Shown: one piece after another, positions 28,176 to 37,669 of the stretch
Position numbering within the stretch: position 1 is the stretch's first letter
Layout of the letters: each line of letters opens with the position of its first letter
Source: Cryomorphaceae bacterium
GTDB taxonomy: Bacteria > Bacteroidota > Bacteroidia > Flavobacteriales_D > SKUL01
Reading direction: 5' to 3'
Length of the DNA: 64,000 nucleotides
Assembly (NCBI GenBank): GCA_007695365.1
Contig: REDV01000083.1
Span: forward strand, 36,270-100,269
The notes under the pieces: generated by a model
Database searches by the model: none
What the model was told of the DNA's origin: nothing
What the model saw: only the letters and a program-made list of their open reading frames with translations
Position numbers and translations under genes: made by a program

Positions 28176-29325
28176 GCAGTATATTTCTGATTATCTTGTA
28201 AAACACAGCGACTCCCGGTTCCAGTAAGTCATCGTTAAAGTCGTAGTGCGGATGGTGCAGCGACGGATGATTGTTCCCCGCTCCCAGGCAAAACATGGCG
28301 CCTCGATAGTGCTGGGTAAAATGCCCAAAATCCTCTCCCCACCTAAACGGCCGCGGAACTTCGTGGGTGTTAAGCCCCAATTGTTGGGCTGCTTTTGCAA
28401 TGTGGGCCACAGCGTCCGGGTGATTGTATCCCGCCTCAAAAGATTCCGTCCACGAAATTTCTGTCTTCAATTCGTGCTTGTTGCCAATGTTCCGGGCGAG
28501 CTCTTCGGCGCGTTGTTCAAGTTCCCGCATCTTTTCGGCAGTATCTGAACGCAAGGTGAAATGACTTTCGCCGTAACCGGCAGAGGTTCCATAGGCTTTA
28601 TCCCCCAGTAGCTGGTGCACCGGAGCTATCACCGTGAATGTGGCACTTTCGGAGTCACCTTCATTCCAGGTAATCAATTTCTGCAGCAGTTCTGCCATGG
28701 CGAGTGCGGGGTTTAGGCCTTTCTCCGGCTCGGCAGCGTGCGAGGTATGGCCGGTATATTTCACAATGAGGCTGTTCACCGCAGGATTGAATGCACCTTC
28801 GCGATAAACCACCTGATTGACGGGAAACCCCGGCAGGTTGTGCACGGCGAAAATCCAATCGGGATTCAGTTTCTTGAACACCTCATCATTGGCTACCCGA
28901 CGGGCACCCTGCCCGGTTTCCTCAGCCGGCTGAAAAAGCAACACCACTTTACCTTTCTGGAGGGGATTATCGTGCAGCAGCGGGGCCAATCCGGCTACCA
29001 TGCTCATATGTCCGTCGTGCCCGCATTTGTGAGCTACACCTTCATGCTGCGAAGCATGTGGCAAATCAATGGTCTCGGCAATGGGCAGTGCATCCAGTTC
29101 GCAGCGAATGACCACAGTAGGACCGGCTTGTGCTCCTTGATAGATGGCCATTAACCCATGGCCTCCAATGTTTTGATGGATTTCGTAAGGATGGTGGTTT
29201 TGCAGAAAAGCTGCAATGCGCCTGGCTGTTTCTTTCTCTTTTCCGGAGAGCTCGGGGTGGCGATGCAGCACTTCGCGACGAAGCTTTTTGAGTTCTTCTG
29301 TTGCTATGTTGAAAGGTATGGACAT
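28168..29325 (-). CDS. M20 family amidohydrolase (hippurate hydrolase-like)
   Basis: 385 residues from ATG 29325, one base after the GNAT stop. R-x-E-L-D-A-L-P-I and K-C-G-H-D-G-H-M-S (near 95-105) and P-A-E-E-T-G-Q-G-A (near 135) are the M20D metal motifs, with the dimerisation domain at about 180-290. These enzymes release amino acids from N-acyl or N-aminoacyl conjugates. With a symporter and two racemases in the operon, an N-acyl amino acid or small peptide is a likely substrate (inference). An upstream extension of the frame to 29439 overlaps the GNAT gene and is rejected. Confidence 0.9.
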   Translation of the reverse strand: MSIPFNIATEELKKLRREVLHRHPELSGKEKETARRIAAFLQNHHPYEIHQNIGGHGLMAIYQGAQAGPTVVIRCELDALPIAETIDLPHASQHEGVAHKCGHDGHMSMVAGLAPLLHDNPLQKGKVVLLFQPAEETGQGARRVANDEVFKKLNPDWIFAVHNLPGFPVNQVVYREGAFNPAVNSLIVKYTGHTSHAAEPEKGLNPALAMAELLQKLITWNEGDSESATFTVIAPVHQLLGDKAYGTSAGYGESHFTLRSDTAEKMRELEQRAEELARNIGNKHELKTEISWTESFEAGYNHPDAVAHIAKAAQQLGLNTHEVPRPFRWGEDFGHFTQHYRGAMFCLGAGNNHPSLHHPHYDFNDDLLEPGVAVFYKIIRNILHV

Positions 29326-29326
29326 G

Positions 29327-29767
29327 TTATTTCTGGTAGCGCATTTCGAGGTATTTGTTGGTAAAGCCCATTTTGCGGTACAGGTGTACGGCCGGGTTTT
29401 CCGGCTCAACATGCAATGCAATATTTCCGGGGGAGGCATTGATGGCTCTCTTCATCAACTCCTTGCCCACTCCCTTTCCGCGCTGGCTTTGGTGCACAGC
29501 GATGAAAACCAGTATGTTTTCGGGGATGTATCCCGACATTCCGGTGTTGTTGACGACCACAGCACCCACAATCTCATTGTTTTCAACAGCCAGAAGCACA
29601 CGTCCGCCACGGGCAGGATTGAATACGTAATCGAGGCATTTCATGATGTCTTGACTTTTATCGCCAAACTGGTCGAGGTGGGTAAACAGAAAATCGGCAA
29701 TGCGACTGTTGTTGAATACCGGATGGGGTCCAACATGGCCGTGAATCAAGTGATATTGTAAACTCAT
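29327..29767 (-). CDS. GNAT family N-acetyltransferase
   Basis: 146 residues. The acetyl-CoA motif is Q-S-Q-R-G-K-G-V-G-K-E-L-M (near 92-104), followed by the N-P-A-V-H-L-Y-R-K-M-G-F strand-helix. Acetyl acceptor unknown. It lies between a symporter (3-bp gap) and an M20 hydrolase (1-bp gap), so it may acetylate or deal with an amino compound that the M20 enzyme or racemases handle. Confidence 0.88.
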   Translation of the reverse strand: MSLQYHLIHGHVGPHPVFNNSRIADFLFTHLDQFGDKSQDIMKCLDYVFNPARGGRVLLAVENNEIVGAVVVNNTGMSGYIPENILVFIAVHQSQRGKGVGKELMKRAINASPGNIALHVEPENPAVHLYRKMGFTNKYLEMRYQK

Positions 29768-29770
29768 GGT

Positions 29771-31246
29771 TTAAGAATTTTGGGATGAAATAATGAGCGA
29801 TTTAAATTGTGGTATCCACTGCAAGCCAACAAAGACGGCAAGTGAAGCTGTTATGCCAAATAAATTGGCGTCGAGATATTGCGGCAGTTGATAACCACCC
29901 GGCAAATTGTTTTCGGCGGTAATGAGGTAAAGCGTAACTGACCCACCGGCCAGCATACTCCAGAAGGCTGCCGTTGGTCGCGCATTACGCCAAAAAAGGG
30001 CAGCGATTACTGGCACAAACATGCCGCTTACCATAAAGGCATAGGAATAGAGCATGAGCTCAAGTACATTGGTCATGCGCCAGGCCAGCCATACCGCGCC
30101 GGCACCAAGCACAAGCGTGATGGCTTGAGAGATATAGAGCCCGGACTTCGCAGTCACTCCTTTGCGAAGCCAACGACCCAATATGTCTGTTTGCAGATTT
30201 CCTGAAGCAGCCATCAAACAACTGTCGGCTGTAGATAGGATGGCTGAGAAATAGGCTGCAAGCATCAGTCCCATCAAACCCACGGGAAGGATGGTGCTCA
30301 GTAGCATGGGAAGGCCGGTTTCGGGATCAACGCCGGCAGCGGTGGCAAAACCAAGCGGGGAAAACAAACCCTGTTCAGCGGCCACGCGTGCCAGCAGCCC
30401 AAGCGCTACACCCATCAGGGCCATGACGGGCCACTCAAAAAAACCGGCTATGTACCAAGCCTTGCGCGCTGATTTTTCATCTCGGGAGGCGTAAATACGT
30501 TGATACAAAGTCATTCCAATAAACCAAATGGGAATAATGGTTACTGCCCAGTTCAGCAATTGCCAGGGCGAAATATTTGAAAAGGCCAGCATTTCACTGC
30601 CAATCACGGCTGTAATGGCTTCCATTCCGCCAACAGCAATATAAGCCATAGGAATGCCGATGAAAATCAAGCCGGCGAGCAGTAAAGCCCACTGAAATGT
30701 ATCGGTGTAAATCACCGCTTTTAATCCGCCAAATGCCGTGTACACTACCGCTATAAAGCCCATAACGAGCAGTGCGGTATGCAGGGATATTTCAGGCACG
30801 GTAGCCGAAGCCAGTTTTGCACCAGCCAGCAGTTGTGAACTGGTAAACCCGAGATAGCCGATGGCCGAAATCACCGCTGCGAGCAAGGCCACCCGCTGGT
30901 TGAAAAAATGCCCCATCATTTGAGGGAAGGTAAGAAACTCCTTCTCGCGCCCCACGTGAATCACTTTAGGGATAAGCCATACAGCACTGAGCCAGGCTCC
31001 GAGCAAGCCGGTAAAAAGCATCCAGGACCCCGATAAACCCATCACAAAACCGAGCCCGCCCAGCCCGATAGAAAAGCCCCCACCTACATCGGTGGCAACC
31101 ACCGAAAGGCCTATGTGCCACGGCCCCATATTCCGGCCACTTACGTAGTAATCGGATTCTGTTTTGTTTCGCCTGAGAAAGTAGTAGCCCACCGCCAGCA
31201 TTCCAATCATGTAGAAAACAAAAATGCTGATGTCAATCCAGTGCAT
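29771..31246 (-). CDS. Sodium:solute symporter (SSS family)
   Basis: 491 residues from ATG 31246; the frame starts upstream at 31309 but the mature N-terminus (M-H-W-I-D-I-S-I-F-V-F) fits the first membrane helix. About 13 helices; conserved G-G-F-S-I-G-L-G-G near 60 and the F-G-G-L-K-A-V-I-Y-T-D motif (near 160) are SSS signatures. Substrate unknown; the operon suggests an amino acid, peptide or N-acyl amino acid. First gene of the five-gene operon. Confidence 0.92.
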   Translation of the reverse strand: MHWIDISIFVFYMIGMLAVGYYFLRRNKTESDYYVSGRNMGPWHIGLSVVATDVGGGFSIGLGGLGFVMGLSGSWMLFTGLLGAWLSAVWLIPKVIHVGREKEFLTFPQMMGHFFNQRVALLAAVISAIGYLGFTSSQLLAGAKLASATVPEISLHTALLVMGFIAVVYTAFGGLKAVIYTDTFQWALLLAGLIFIGIPMAYIAVGGMEAITAVIGSEMLAFSNISPWQLLNWAVTIIPIWFIGMTLYQRIYASRDEKSARKAWYIAGFFEWPVMALMGVALGLLARVAAEQGLFSPLGFATAAGVDPETGLPMLLSTILPVGLMGLMLAAYFSAILSTADSCLMAASGNLQTDILGRWLRKGVTAKSGLYISQAITLVLGAGAVWLAWRMTNVLELMLYSYAFMVSGMFVPVIAALFWRNARPTAAFWSMLAGGSVTLYLITAENNLPGGYQLPQYLDANLFGITASLAVFVGLQWIPQFKSLIISSQNS

Positions 31247-31430
31247 GGGGTGTACAGGAAACGTGAGCTCTCTTGGTTTTGAACTGCAAAGATACACATT
31301 TTTAACCACTTACCTAAACACGCTGCTAACCATTGGGCAATCAGAGTGCTCAGACGCATGCATGAAGGCAAGTATTTTTGTTCCTTCACGAAGTGAATTT
31401 TGCACCTAATAGAACGAACGCTCAGAACCG

Positions 31431-32501
31431 ATGAACCACTATTTTGATACCGCTGCCTCGGGACTTGTACCCAAAAAATACCTGAAAGCACAACAACAGT
31501 TTATGAATGGCCTTTCTACCCAAGCGAGTGGCACGCTGCAAGGCTGGTATAGCGACAAAATGGATGAACTGCGCTACATGGCCGCTGAATTTCTGGGTGC
31601 CAACCACAACGAAATCGCGTTTCTGCCCAACTTCTCCTATGGTCTGTTTGCGCTGATTCAATCGCTGCCTGCAGACAGTAAAGTGCTGATGCTCCACGAG
31701 GACTATCCTTCGGTATTTGACCCTTTTAAACTTTCGGGTTTTGCGGTACACAGGCACAAAAGCGCCCAAAAGCTGCACTTCAGCGAAGAGGAAATCATGG
31801 TTGCACTGATGGATAAAAAGGCCAATATATTAGCTATCAGTCACGTGCAATGGCTTAGTGGTTATTGTGCGGATATCAATGGGCTTTGCGCTTTTTGCCG
31901 GGAGCGGGGTATTCTTACCATTGTTGACGCCACACAAAGCATGGGAGCCATTCCGCTTTCGCTGAATGAATCGGGTGCCGACGTGATTATGGCCAGCAAC
32001 TACAAATGGATGAATGCCGGGTACGGTACAGGATTGATGGCAGCGCGCCGCGATTTTCTGGAGCGGTATCCACCCAAAATCCGGGGCAATCATAGCAGGA
32101 TGCTGCAGGGTGAAAAGTGGACCGATAATGCTTCCATTTTGGGTTATGAGCCCGGGCACCTCAATGTTCCCGGTTTGATTTTGCTGGAATGCGCGTTGGA
32201 AGACCGGCTGGCCACAGGGGTAGCAAGCATTCAAGCTCACAACATGCGTTTAACCAAACAACTTATTGAAGGTTTGAACCAAGCTGACGACATCCTGATT
32301 GGGCCTGTAAACATGAACCGACGCAGCAGCATTATAGGTTTAAGGGGCGGTGCTGAATTGCACGAACAACTCACCCGTCAGGGATTTGTATTGTCGCTCC
32401 GACACGGAGTGGTAAGGCTCAGTTTGCACTACCACAACCACCCCGAAGAAGTGGATGCTTTGGTTTCCTTATTGAACAACTTTCCCAAGCAGACTCACTA
32501 G
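31431..32501 (+). CDS. Class V aminotransferase (cysteine desulfurase-like fold)
   Basis: 356 residues. Lys192 in A-S-N-Y-K-W-M-N-A-G-Y-G is the PLP lysine; D-A-T-Q-S-M-G-A upstream is the cofactor-binding Asp region. Small class V enzymes of this type include cysteine desulfurases, kynureninases and related lyases. No cysteine of the IscS loop is evident, so a true NifS role is doubtful. Its stop overlaps the convergent SulP gene within a CTAG. Confidence 0.85.
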   Translation: MNHYFDTAASGLVPKKYLKAQQQFMNGLSTQASGTLQGWYSDKMDELRYMAAEFLGANHNEIAFLPNFSYGLFALIQSLPADSKVLMLHEDYPSVFDPFKLSGFAVHRHKSAQKLHFSEEEIMVALMDKKANILAISHVQWLSGYCADINGLCAFCRERGILTIVDATQSMGAIPLSLNESGADVIMASNYKWMNAGYGTGLMAARRDFLERYPPKIRGNHSRMLQGEKWTDNASILGYEPGHLNVPGLILLECALEDRLATGVASIQAHNMRLTKQLIEGLNQADDILIGPVNMNRRSSIIGLRGGAELHEQLTRQGFVLSLRHGVVRLSLHYHNHPEEVDALVSLLNNFPKQTH

Positions 32502-34060
32502 GTTTTACGCGTATGCCCCGGAATATTACGCAATATGATTCGGGTTCCTTTGTTTCGGGCCGATTCCTTGAAGTCGTACAAAAGTTCAAGTACGTCGTAA
32601 TCAATGGATGCTGTTCTTGAGCCATCAACAATCACCTCACTATTTTCGGGTAATTCTTCAAGGGTCACAATCAGGTTGGCCTTGTTGAGGAATGAAACAT
32701 GTTCGCTGAGCATGATTGTAATGCGCATCACACCGTCTTCTTCGGAACGTTCTTCATTGTAGAAGTGAGACACCTTATAGTTGGCCCTGAGGATGTAATA
32801 CACTCCCACCGACATGCCTATCAGAATACCTATTAATAAATCGGTAAACAAGATGGCCACGATGGTTACTATAAACGGAACAAATTGCTCTCGGCCCACT
32901 TTATACTGTTCGCGGTAAAGCGACGGCTTGCTCAGCTTGTAACCCACAACGATGAGAATGGCCGCTAAAGAGGCCAGCGGAATTTGATTCAGAAAAGGCG
33001 CAAAAACCAATACGGCCATTAAGAGTAAAATACCATGATAAATAGCTGACATTTTGGTTTTGGCTCCGGCTTCCAGGTTGGCGGAACTCCTCACAATTAC
33101 CGCTGTCATGGGTAAGCCACCAATAAGACCGCTTAAGGTGTTTCCAATTCCCTGAGCAAAGAGCTCGCGGTTCTGTGGGGTTTTTCTTTTCTCCGGGTCA
33201 ATTTTATCAATGGCTTCAACACTGAGCAGTGTTTCCAGGCTTGCAATGATGGCAATAGTCATGGTAACCACATACAGGTTTGGGTCAAGAAATGCTCCGA
33301 AGTCGGGAAAAGTGATGAGCTCCCAACCCGATTCCATTTCCGATAATTTCGGGAGGCTCACCAGGCGATCACTTGAAATGGCATACTTCGGAGCTAACCA
33401 TTTAAAGAGATAACTGACCATCAAACCACTGGCCACGGCCACCAGTCCGGAAGGAATCATCCGGGCAATTTTATTTCCCTTCATAAAAGGCTGATCCCAA
33501 AGCAACATAATTGCAAGCGCAAGAAATCCCACCACTGCACTTCCCAGGTGAACATGACCGAATGAGTCAATAAGAAAGCTGATGTTATTGCTTACATCCG
33601 CCTGAATAAAGTCCATTTCGCCAAAGGCATTAGTATCCACACCTATGAGATGAGGAATTTGTTTCATGATAAGAATAATACCAATGGCAGCAAGCATACC
33701 TTTAATCACAGAAGAAGGGAAATACAGTCCAACGATTCCTGCCTTAAGCGTGCCCATTACAATCTGCACCAGGCCTGCAAGCACCACCGCAAGCAAAAAG
33801 GCTTCGAAAGTGCCGAGCGTTTCAATGGCGTTAAGAACAATAACTGTAAGCCCGGCCGCCGGCCCACTCACGCTCAGGCTGGAACCGCTCAGAGCACCTA
33901 CCAAAATGCCTCCGACAATACCGGCAATAATGCCCGACATTAACGGGGCGCCCGAAGCAAGGGCAATTCCCAAACAGAGTGGCAAAGCAACCAGAAACAC
34001 CACAATACTCGCGGGTATATCTCTCTTGGAATAAGAAAGTAACTTAGAAAACGACGACAT
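32498..34060 (-). CDS. SulP family anion transporter with STAS domain
   Basis: 520 residues. Ten or more membrane helices with the SulP core P-L-C-L-G-I-A-L-A-S-G-A-P near residue 27 and the Q-N-R-E-L-F-A-Q-G-I-G-N segment (near 298); a C-terminal STAS domain follows from about 430 (V-D-G-S-R-T-A-S-I-D). Bacterial relatives carry bicarbonate, sulfate or dicarboxylates; substrate not identifiable here. No carbonic anhydrase gene lies nearby. Confidence 0.92.
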   Translation of the reverse strand: MSSFSKLLSYSKRDIPASIVVFLVALPLCLGIALASGAPLMSGIIAGIVGGILVGALSGSSLSVSGPAAGLTVIVLNAIETLGTFEAFLLAVVLAGLVQIVMGTLKAGIVGLYFPSSVIKGMLAAIGIILIMKQIPHLIGVDTNAFGEMDFIQADVSNNISFLIDSFGHVHLGSAVVGFLALAIMLLWDQPFMKGNKIARMIPSGLVAVASGLMVSYLFKWLAPKYAISSDRLVSLPKLSEMESGWELITFPDFGAFLDPNLYVVTMTIAIIASLETLLSVEAIDKIDPEKRKTPQNRELFAQGIGNTLSGLIGGLPMTAVIVRSSANLEAGAKTKMSAIYHGILLLMAVLVFAPFLNQIPLASLAAILIVVGYKLSKPSLYREQYKVGREQFVPFIVTIVAILFTDLLIGILIGMSVGVYYILRANYKVSHFYNEERSEEDGVMRITIMLSEHVSFLNKANLIVTLEELPENSEVIVDGSRTASIDYDVLELLYDFKESARNKGTRIILRNIPGHTRKT

Positions 34061-34139
34061 AAAAAATGTGATTTGAGAAATAAAAACCTAACACCGAATC
34101 CGTGTCTTGCATAAAGACATAAGGAAAGCCAATATGTGT

Positions 34140-34475
34140 TTACCGGGGTGGGCGGGTAAAAAGTAGGGTGTGGGTTGGTAGAAGCCTTGGTACGCTGTTA
34201 TCCGCACAACTCCTCCCCGGGGCTAATTTCATGATATTAACGGCATCCGTCACTTTATACTCAGTGATCATTTCCTGTGATTCAGGATCTACATCTGCTT
34301 CAATAAATCCCAACATTGCCATGGGCAAATCACCAAAATCAGTGCATGGGGTGGTTCTCTCGTCAACATTGTTTTGCTGCCCAAACCCTCCCCCATGCAA
34401 CAGCACGGGCATGACGCCAACCACCAGAAGAACGTGTAAAAACGCCCGTGAAACAAGTTTGGGAAAATTCTGCAT
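34140..34475 (-). CDS. Hypothetical small exported protein
   Basis: About 111 residues from ATG 34475 with a likely signal peptide (hydrophobic V-L-L-V-V-G-V-M-P-V-L-L near 17-28). No family recognised. It contains two Cys (near 43 and 92) and a proline-rich C-terminal end. It is divergent from the Fur-family gene, with about 170 bp between. It could be real and co-regulated, but the reading is weak. Confidence 0.35.
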   Translation of the reverse strand: MQNFPKLVSRAFLHVLLVVGVMPVLLHGGGFGQQNNVDERTTPCTDFGDLPMAMLGFIEADVDPESQEMITEYKVTDAVNIMKLAPGRSCADNSVPRLLPTHTLLFTRPPR

Positions 34476-34612
34476 AAGTATCGGCAAAGGTAAAAAACTG
34501 CCGCAAGGCTCTTATGTTAAAATATGCTGCGATCAGTAAGTGGCTCGAAAAGAAATAAGTACAAAGTAGTTGGAGCTGGAAGTTGAGCATCGGTGCTTCC
34601 GGAAGGTTTGCT

Positions 34613-34620
34613 TAACTTTG
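34613..34620 (+). promoter_or_regulatory. Putative -7 box of the Fur-family gene
   Basis: TAACTTTG matches the Bacteroidota -7 consensus TAnnTTTG exactly and lies 27 bp before the ATG at 34648. No good -33 TTG at the usual spacing is seen, so confidence is modest. Confidence 0.4.
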
Positions 34621-34647
34621 TACCGGTAAAATCTGCCTGCCATCAGC

Positions 34648-35028
34648 ATGAAAAAACCGCGCAATACCATCGCAAAGAGAAAGATACTGGAACTGATCAA
34701 CGAGTCGGCATCGGCCGTTTCGTCACAGGACATTCATGCTGGTGTGGGCACAGTTTGCGACAGAGCAACTGTTTATCGCGTACTGGGCCGGTTGGTTGAC
34801 GAGGGAGAAGTACACAAAATAATTGATTTAGATGGTGTTGTACGTTATGCCGCCTGCGAGCAGTGCGACGATCATCACCACCACCACGACCACATTCATT
34901 TCAGTTGCGAAAAGTGTAATGCCTTAACCTGTCTGGAAGAAGTAGTACCTGAATTTACCCTGCCCAAAAACTATAAGGCGAACTCTGTAAATTTCACGGT
35001 TTCGGGGATTTGCGAGAAGTGCGCTTGA
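34648..35028 (+). CDS. Fur-family metal-dependent regulator
   Basis: 126 residues. A winged-helix front (residues 1-75, R-A-T-V-Y-R-V-L-G-R-L) is followed by a metal-sensor region with five histidines in a row and H-I-H-F-S-C-E-K-C, then a C-terminal C-E-K-C. The four Cys make a structural zinc site. Zinc (Zur), iron (Fur) or peroxide sensing cannot be told apart from sequence alone. It is convergent with the SpoIID-like gene, 1 bp apart. Confidence 0.88.
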   Translation: MKKPRNTIAKRKILELINESASAVSSQDIHAGVGTVCDRATVYRVLGRLVDEGEVHKIIDLDGVVRYAACEQCDDHHHHHDHIHFSCEKCNALTCLEEVVPEFTLPKNYKANSVNFTVSGICEKCA

Positions 35029-35029
35029 T

Positions 35030-36181
35030 TTAATGTTCGCGGAAAAAGTCCAGAACAGACAAGTCAATGATGTGCACATCCTTGTAATAAAAGTGGATGA
35101 TATCGGTGTGCGTATAACCTATTTCTGACATGCGCATGGCTCCCTCCTGACACATTCCCACCCCATGACCAAAGCCTCTTCCTCTGATGAGTACGTCCTG
35201 CTGGTCTTCCTCAATGCGGAAATAGGTGGATTTCAAATTCCAGTCTTTTCTGATTTCCTTCAGGTGAATTTCTGAATCACTGCTTGCGTAGTACACTTCA
35301 CGCTGATCGGCACCATTAAAATCGAGTGATCCGTGTCCGCCCATCCGCCCCACTCCATGACGCGTGCGCATGTATTGCACCCATTTTTGGCGCGGTATCC
35401 GGGTTTCCCAACGTGCATGTTTCCCTTCCAGGCAAAAAGTATCGCGCACACTTTGCAGGTAAGGCACCGGCTTGCTCCAAACGTGCTCGGCCGGAATGGT
35501 CTGCCCTCCGCAGTTGCTGTGAAAAGCGGCCGTTACCAAATCTATATTGCTGTCAACCATCACCTGTCCTTTGGTGGCGCTCACAGCTTCAGGAATGAGC
35601 TCTGTAAATCGGCTGGTTCCATGATAGACCTGGCAATGCACCTGGTCGCAGAGATGAAAACCTTCGTCTTCATGCCGGCGAAGATTGTTGAGCGCATAGG
35701 TGCGACACACAATGCTCTGCAGTTTGTAGTATTCAATGTTCTGCTTGGAGCCTGATTCGGCTTCAACCACGCCACCTACATAGTGTTCCAGATATACCCT
35801 GTTGATGAGCTTCAGGTAACCGGCAGAAATCGTCACCACGAGGTTGTCGTTGTATTTGCCTTCGCGAACTGCCGGTTGAGTTGGCCTTATTCTAAACACA
35901 TTGCCCCAGTTTTTCCGAACAAATACTACTTTGGCAAAACTTCCATAGTCGTTCTGAATGGACCGCACTCCTACCTTCCCTCCTGTTTCATACAACCGAA
36001 TGCCGTCGTTGGGGTATACATCCGTCAATTTTTTTCCATCGCCAAACACTTCATAACTTCCGATGGAGGGGGCAACCACGGCCTGTTTTATTTTGTCGGT
36101 TCGGTAAATGCCTATATCCAACACCTCCGCGCTCAGCGAGATATGACACATGGCAAGCAAAAACAGCAGGAAGCGAATCAT
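35030..36181 (-). CDS. SpoIID/LytB domain protein
   Basis: 383 residues from ATG 36181, 10 bp after lpxB, opening with a signal peptide (M-I-R-F-L-L-F-L-L-A-M to L-S-A). The SpoIID core includes G-G-V-V-E-A-E-S-G-S (near 135) and A-F-H-S-N-C-G-G-Q-T (near 220), with R-G-R-G-F-G-H-G-V-G-M-C-Q-E-G (near 335-350) at the end. SpoIID of sporulating Firmicutes is a lytic transglycosylase. In non-sporulating Bacteroidota it probably trims peptidoglycan, but this is inferred. Last gene of the surE-lpxB operon. Confidence 0.9.
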   Translation of the reverse strand: MIRFLLFLLAMCHISLSAEVLDIGIYRTDKIKQAVVAPSIGSYEVFGDGKKLTDVYPNDGIRLYETGGKVGVRSIQNDYGSFAKVVFVRKNWGNVFRIRPTQPAVREGKYNDNLVVTISAGYLKLINRVYLEHYVGGVVEAESGSKQNIEYYKLQSIVCRTYALNNLRRHEDEGFHLCDQVHCQVYHGTSRFTELIPEAVSATKGQVMVDSNIDLVTAAFHSNCGGQTIPAEHVWSKPVPYLQSVRDTFCLEGKHARWETRIPRQKWVQYMRTRHGVGRMGGHGSLDFNGADQREVYYASSDSEIHLKEIRKDWNLKSTYFRIEEDQQDVLIRGRGFGHGVGMCQEGAMRMSEIGYTHTDIIHFYYKDVHIIDLSVLDFFREH

Positions 36182-36191
36182 ATGTTCAAAA

Positions 36192-37364
36192 TTATTCCGC
36201 ACCGGCGGTGCCTTCGCCCGATTCATTCAGAGTTTTCAACATCAGTTTTGCAGTAAGTTCTGAAGCACCCTCACCACCAAGCTTTTCGCGCAATACTTCG
36301 TAGGCTTCCCGCATTTCGTTCCGCACTTGTCCGTCTTCGCACAAGGCACGGAGTTGCTCGCTCACAGTGTCGGCGTTCATTTCGTGCTGAATCAGTTCTT
36401 TCACTACTTCGCGACCCATAATGAGGTTCACCAGCGAAATGTAGTTCACCTTTACCAAACGACGCGCAATGAGGTAAGACAACTGATTGCCCTTGTAGCA
36501 CACCACCTGAGGCACTTTGAACAATGCCGTTTCGAGGGTGGCGGTGCCCGAGGTAACCAGGGCTGCGTGAGCTATTCGCAAAAGCGCATAGGTCTCGCCG
36601 TGTATCACCTGCACGTCCTGCCCTTTCAGCACCTCGTGGTAAAATTCGGGTTCCAGCGATGGTGCTCCGGCCACCACAAAGGTGTAGCCTGCAAAACTCC
36701 GGGTGGCACCAATCATAACGTTCAGCATGGTGCGTACCTCCTGCTTTCTGCTTCCGGGAAGCATCACCACCAACGGGGTGCTTACGGGTAAGCCGTGTTG
36801 CCGGCGCCAGGTAGTTTCATCAAAGAGTTCCCGATTGTATTGCCCGATGGCGTCTAGCAAGGGATGTCCCACAAAATCCACGTCCACATCAAAACGCTTG
36901 TAAAAATCCTTCTCAAAAGGAAGAATCACATACATCCGATCCACAAACTGCTTAAGCTTGTGCACCCGGTTTTGTTTCCAGGCCCATATTTGGGGAGAAA
37001 TGTAATAAAGCACCTTGATGCCAAGCTGTTTGGCAAAAGGCCCGATGCGCATGTTAAAACCTGGGTAATCAATCAAAATGAGTGCATCGGGTTTGAATTG
37101 CGCGATGTCTTTTTTGCACTCATTTATGTTCCGCAGAATGGTTCTCAGGTTGGCAATCACCTCAATAAAACCCATAAAAGCGAGGTCGCGGTAGTGTTTC
37201 ACCACCTGGGCACCGGCGGCTTCCATTTTGTCGCCTCCCCACGCCCTGAAAGTTGAACCGGGATGCTGCCGCTTCAATTCTCTAATGAGATTGGCACCGT
37301 GCAAATCACCCGAAGCCTCTCCGGCAATCACGTAAAATTTCAAAGCGCGGTTTGACGGGCTCAT
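36192..37364 (-). CDS. lpxB: Lipid-A-disaccharide synthase
   Basis: 390 residues. I-A-G-E-A-S-G-D-L-H-G (13-23) is the LpxB signature, and the glycosyltransferase-B C-terminal half has G-T-A-T-L-E-T-A-L (near 280). The enzyme joins UDP-2,3-diacylglucosamine and lipid X to form the lipid A disaccharide. It confirms an LPS outer membrane. Its start overlaps the small membrane protein gene by 4 bp. Confidence 0.95.
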   Translation of the reverse strand: MSPSNRALKFYVIAGEASGDLHGANLIRELKRQHPGSTFRAWGGDKMEAAGAQVVKHYRDLAFMGFIEVIANLRTILRNINECKKDIAQFKPDALILIDYPGFNMRIGPFAKQLGIKVLYYISPQIWAWKQNRVHKLKQFVDRMYVILPFEKDFYKRFDVDVDFVGHPLLDAIGQYNRELFDETTWRRQHGLPVSTPLVVMLPGSRKQEVRTMLNVMIGATRSFAGYTFVVAGAPSLEPEFYHEVLKGQDVQVIHGETYALLRIAHAALVTSGTATLETALFKVPQVVCYKGNQLSYLIARRLVKVNYISLVNLIMGREVVKELIQHEMNADTVSEQLRALCEDGQVRNEMREAYEVLREKLGGEGASELTAKLMLKTLNESGEGTAGAE

Positions 37365-37669
37365 CCGGCGAATTTCAGGTAGAACACAACGGGAACGTAC
37401 ACAAAGGTGGCACCGAGTATGCCCCGTGCCGTTTTGAGGTGACCGTACTTGTTGAAAAGCAGGAAGGTAAGCAGGTTAAACACCAGACTCAAGGTAAGTA
37501 CCGGCGCGTGCAGCTCGTTGAATTGCAGAATGATTTCGCGCCACAGATAGTCCAGTGAGCGCCGGTAGTAGGTGGTCCATAAAGCGGAAACCAACAGAAA
37601 GCCTATGACAGGCCCTACAAAGCCCAGCACCCAGCCCAGTACACCGTTATTTAGCTTTGGGGATTTCAA
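37361..37669 (-). CDS. Small membrane protein in the surE-lpxB operon
   Basis: 102 residues with three likely membrane helices (roughly 12-33, 56-74, 83-100). No family recognised. It overlaps surE by 23 bp and lpxB by 4 bp, so it should be co-translated. The fixed position suggests a role linked to envelope lipid synthesis, but that is context only. Confidence 0.7.
   Translation of the reverse strand: MKSPKLNNGVLGWVLGFVGPVIGFLLVSALWTTYYRRSLDYLWREIILQFNELHAPVLTLSLVFNLLTFLLFNKYGHLKTARGILGATFVYVPVVFYLKFAG

Noticed and set aside
34861..34920. Histidine run in the Fur-family protein as a special sensor
   Set aside because: Histidine-rich loops before the H-x-H-F-x-C motif are common in Fur and Zur proteins.
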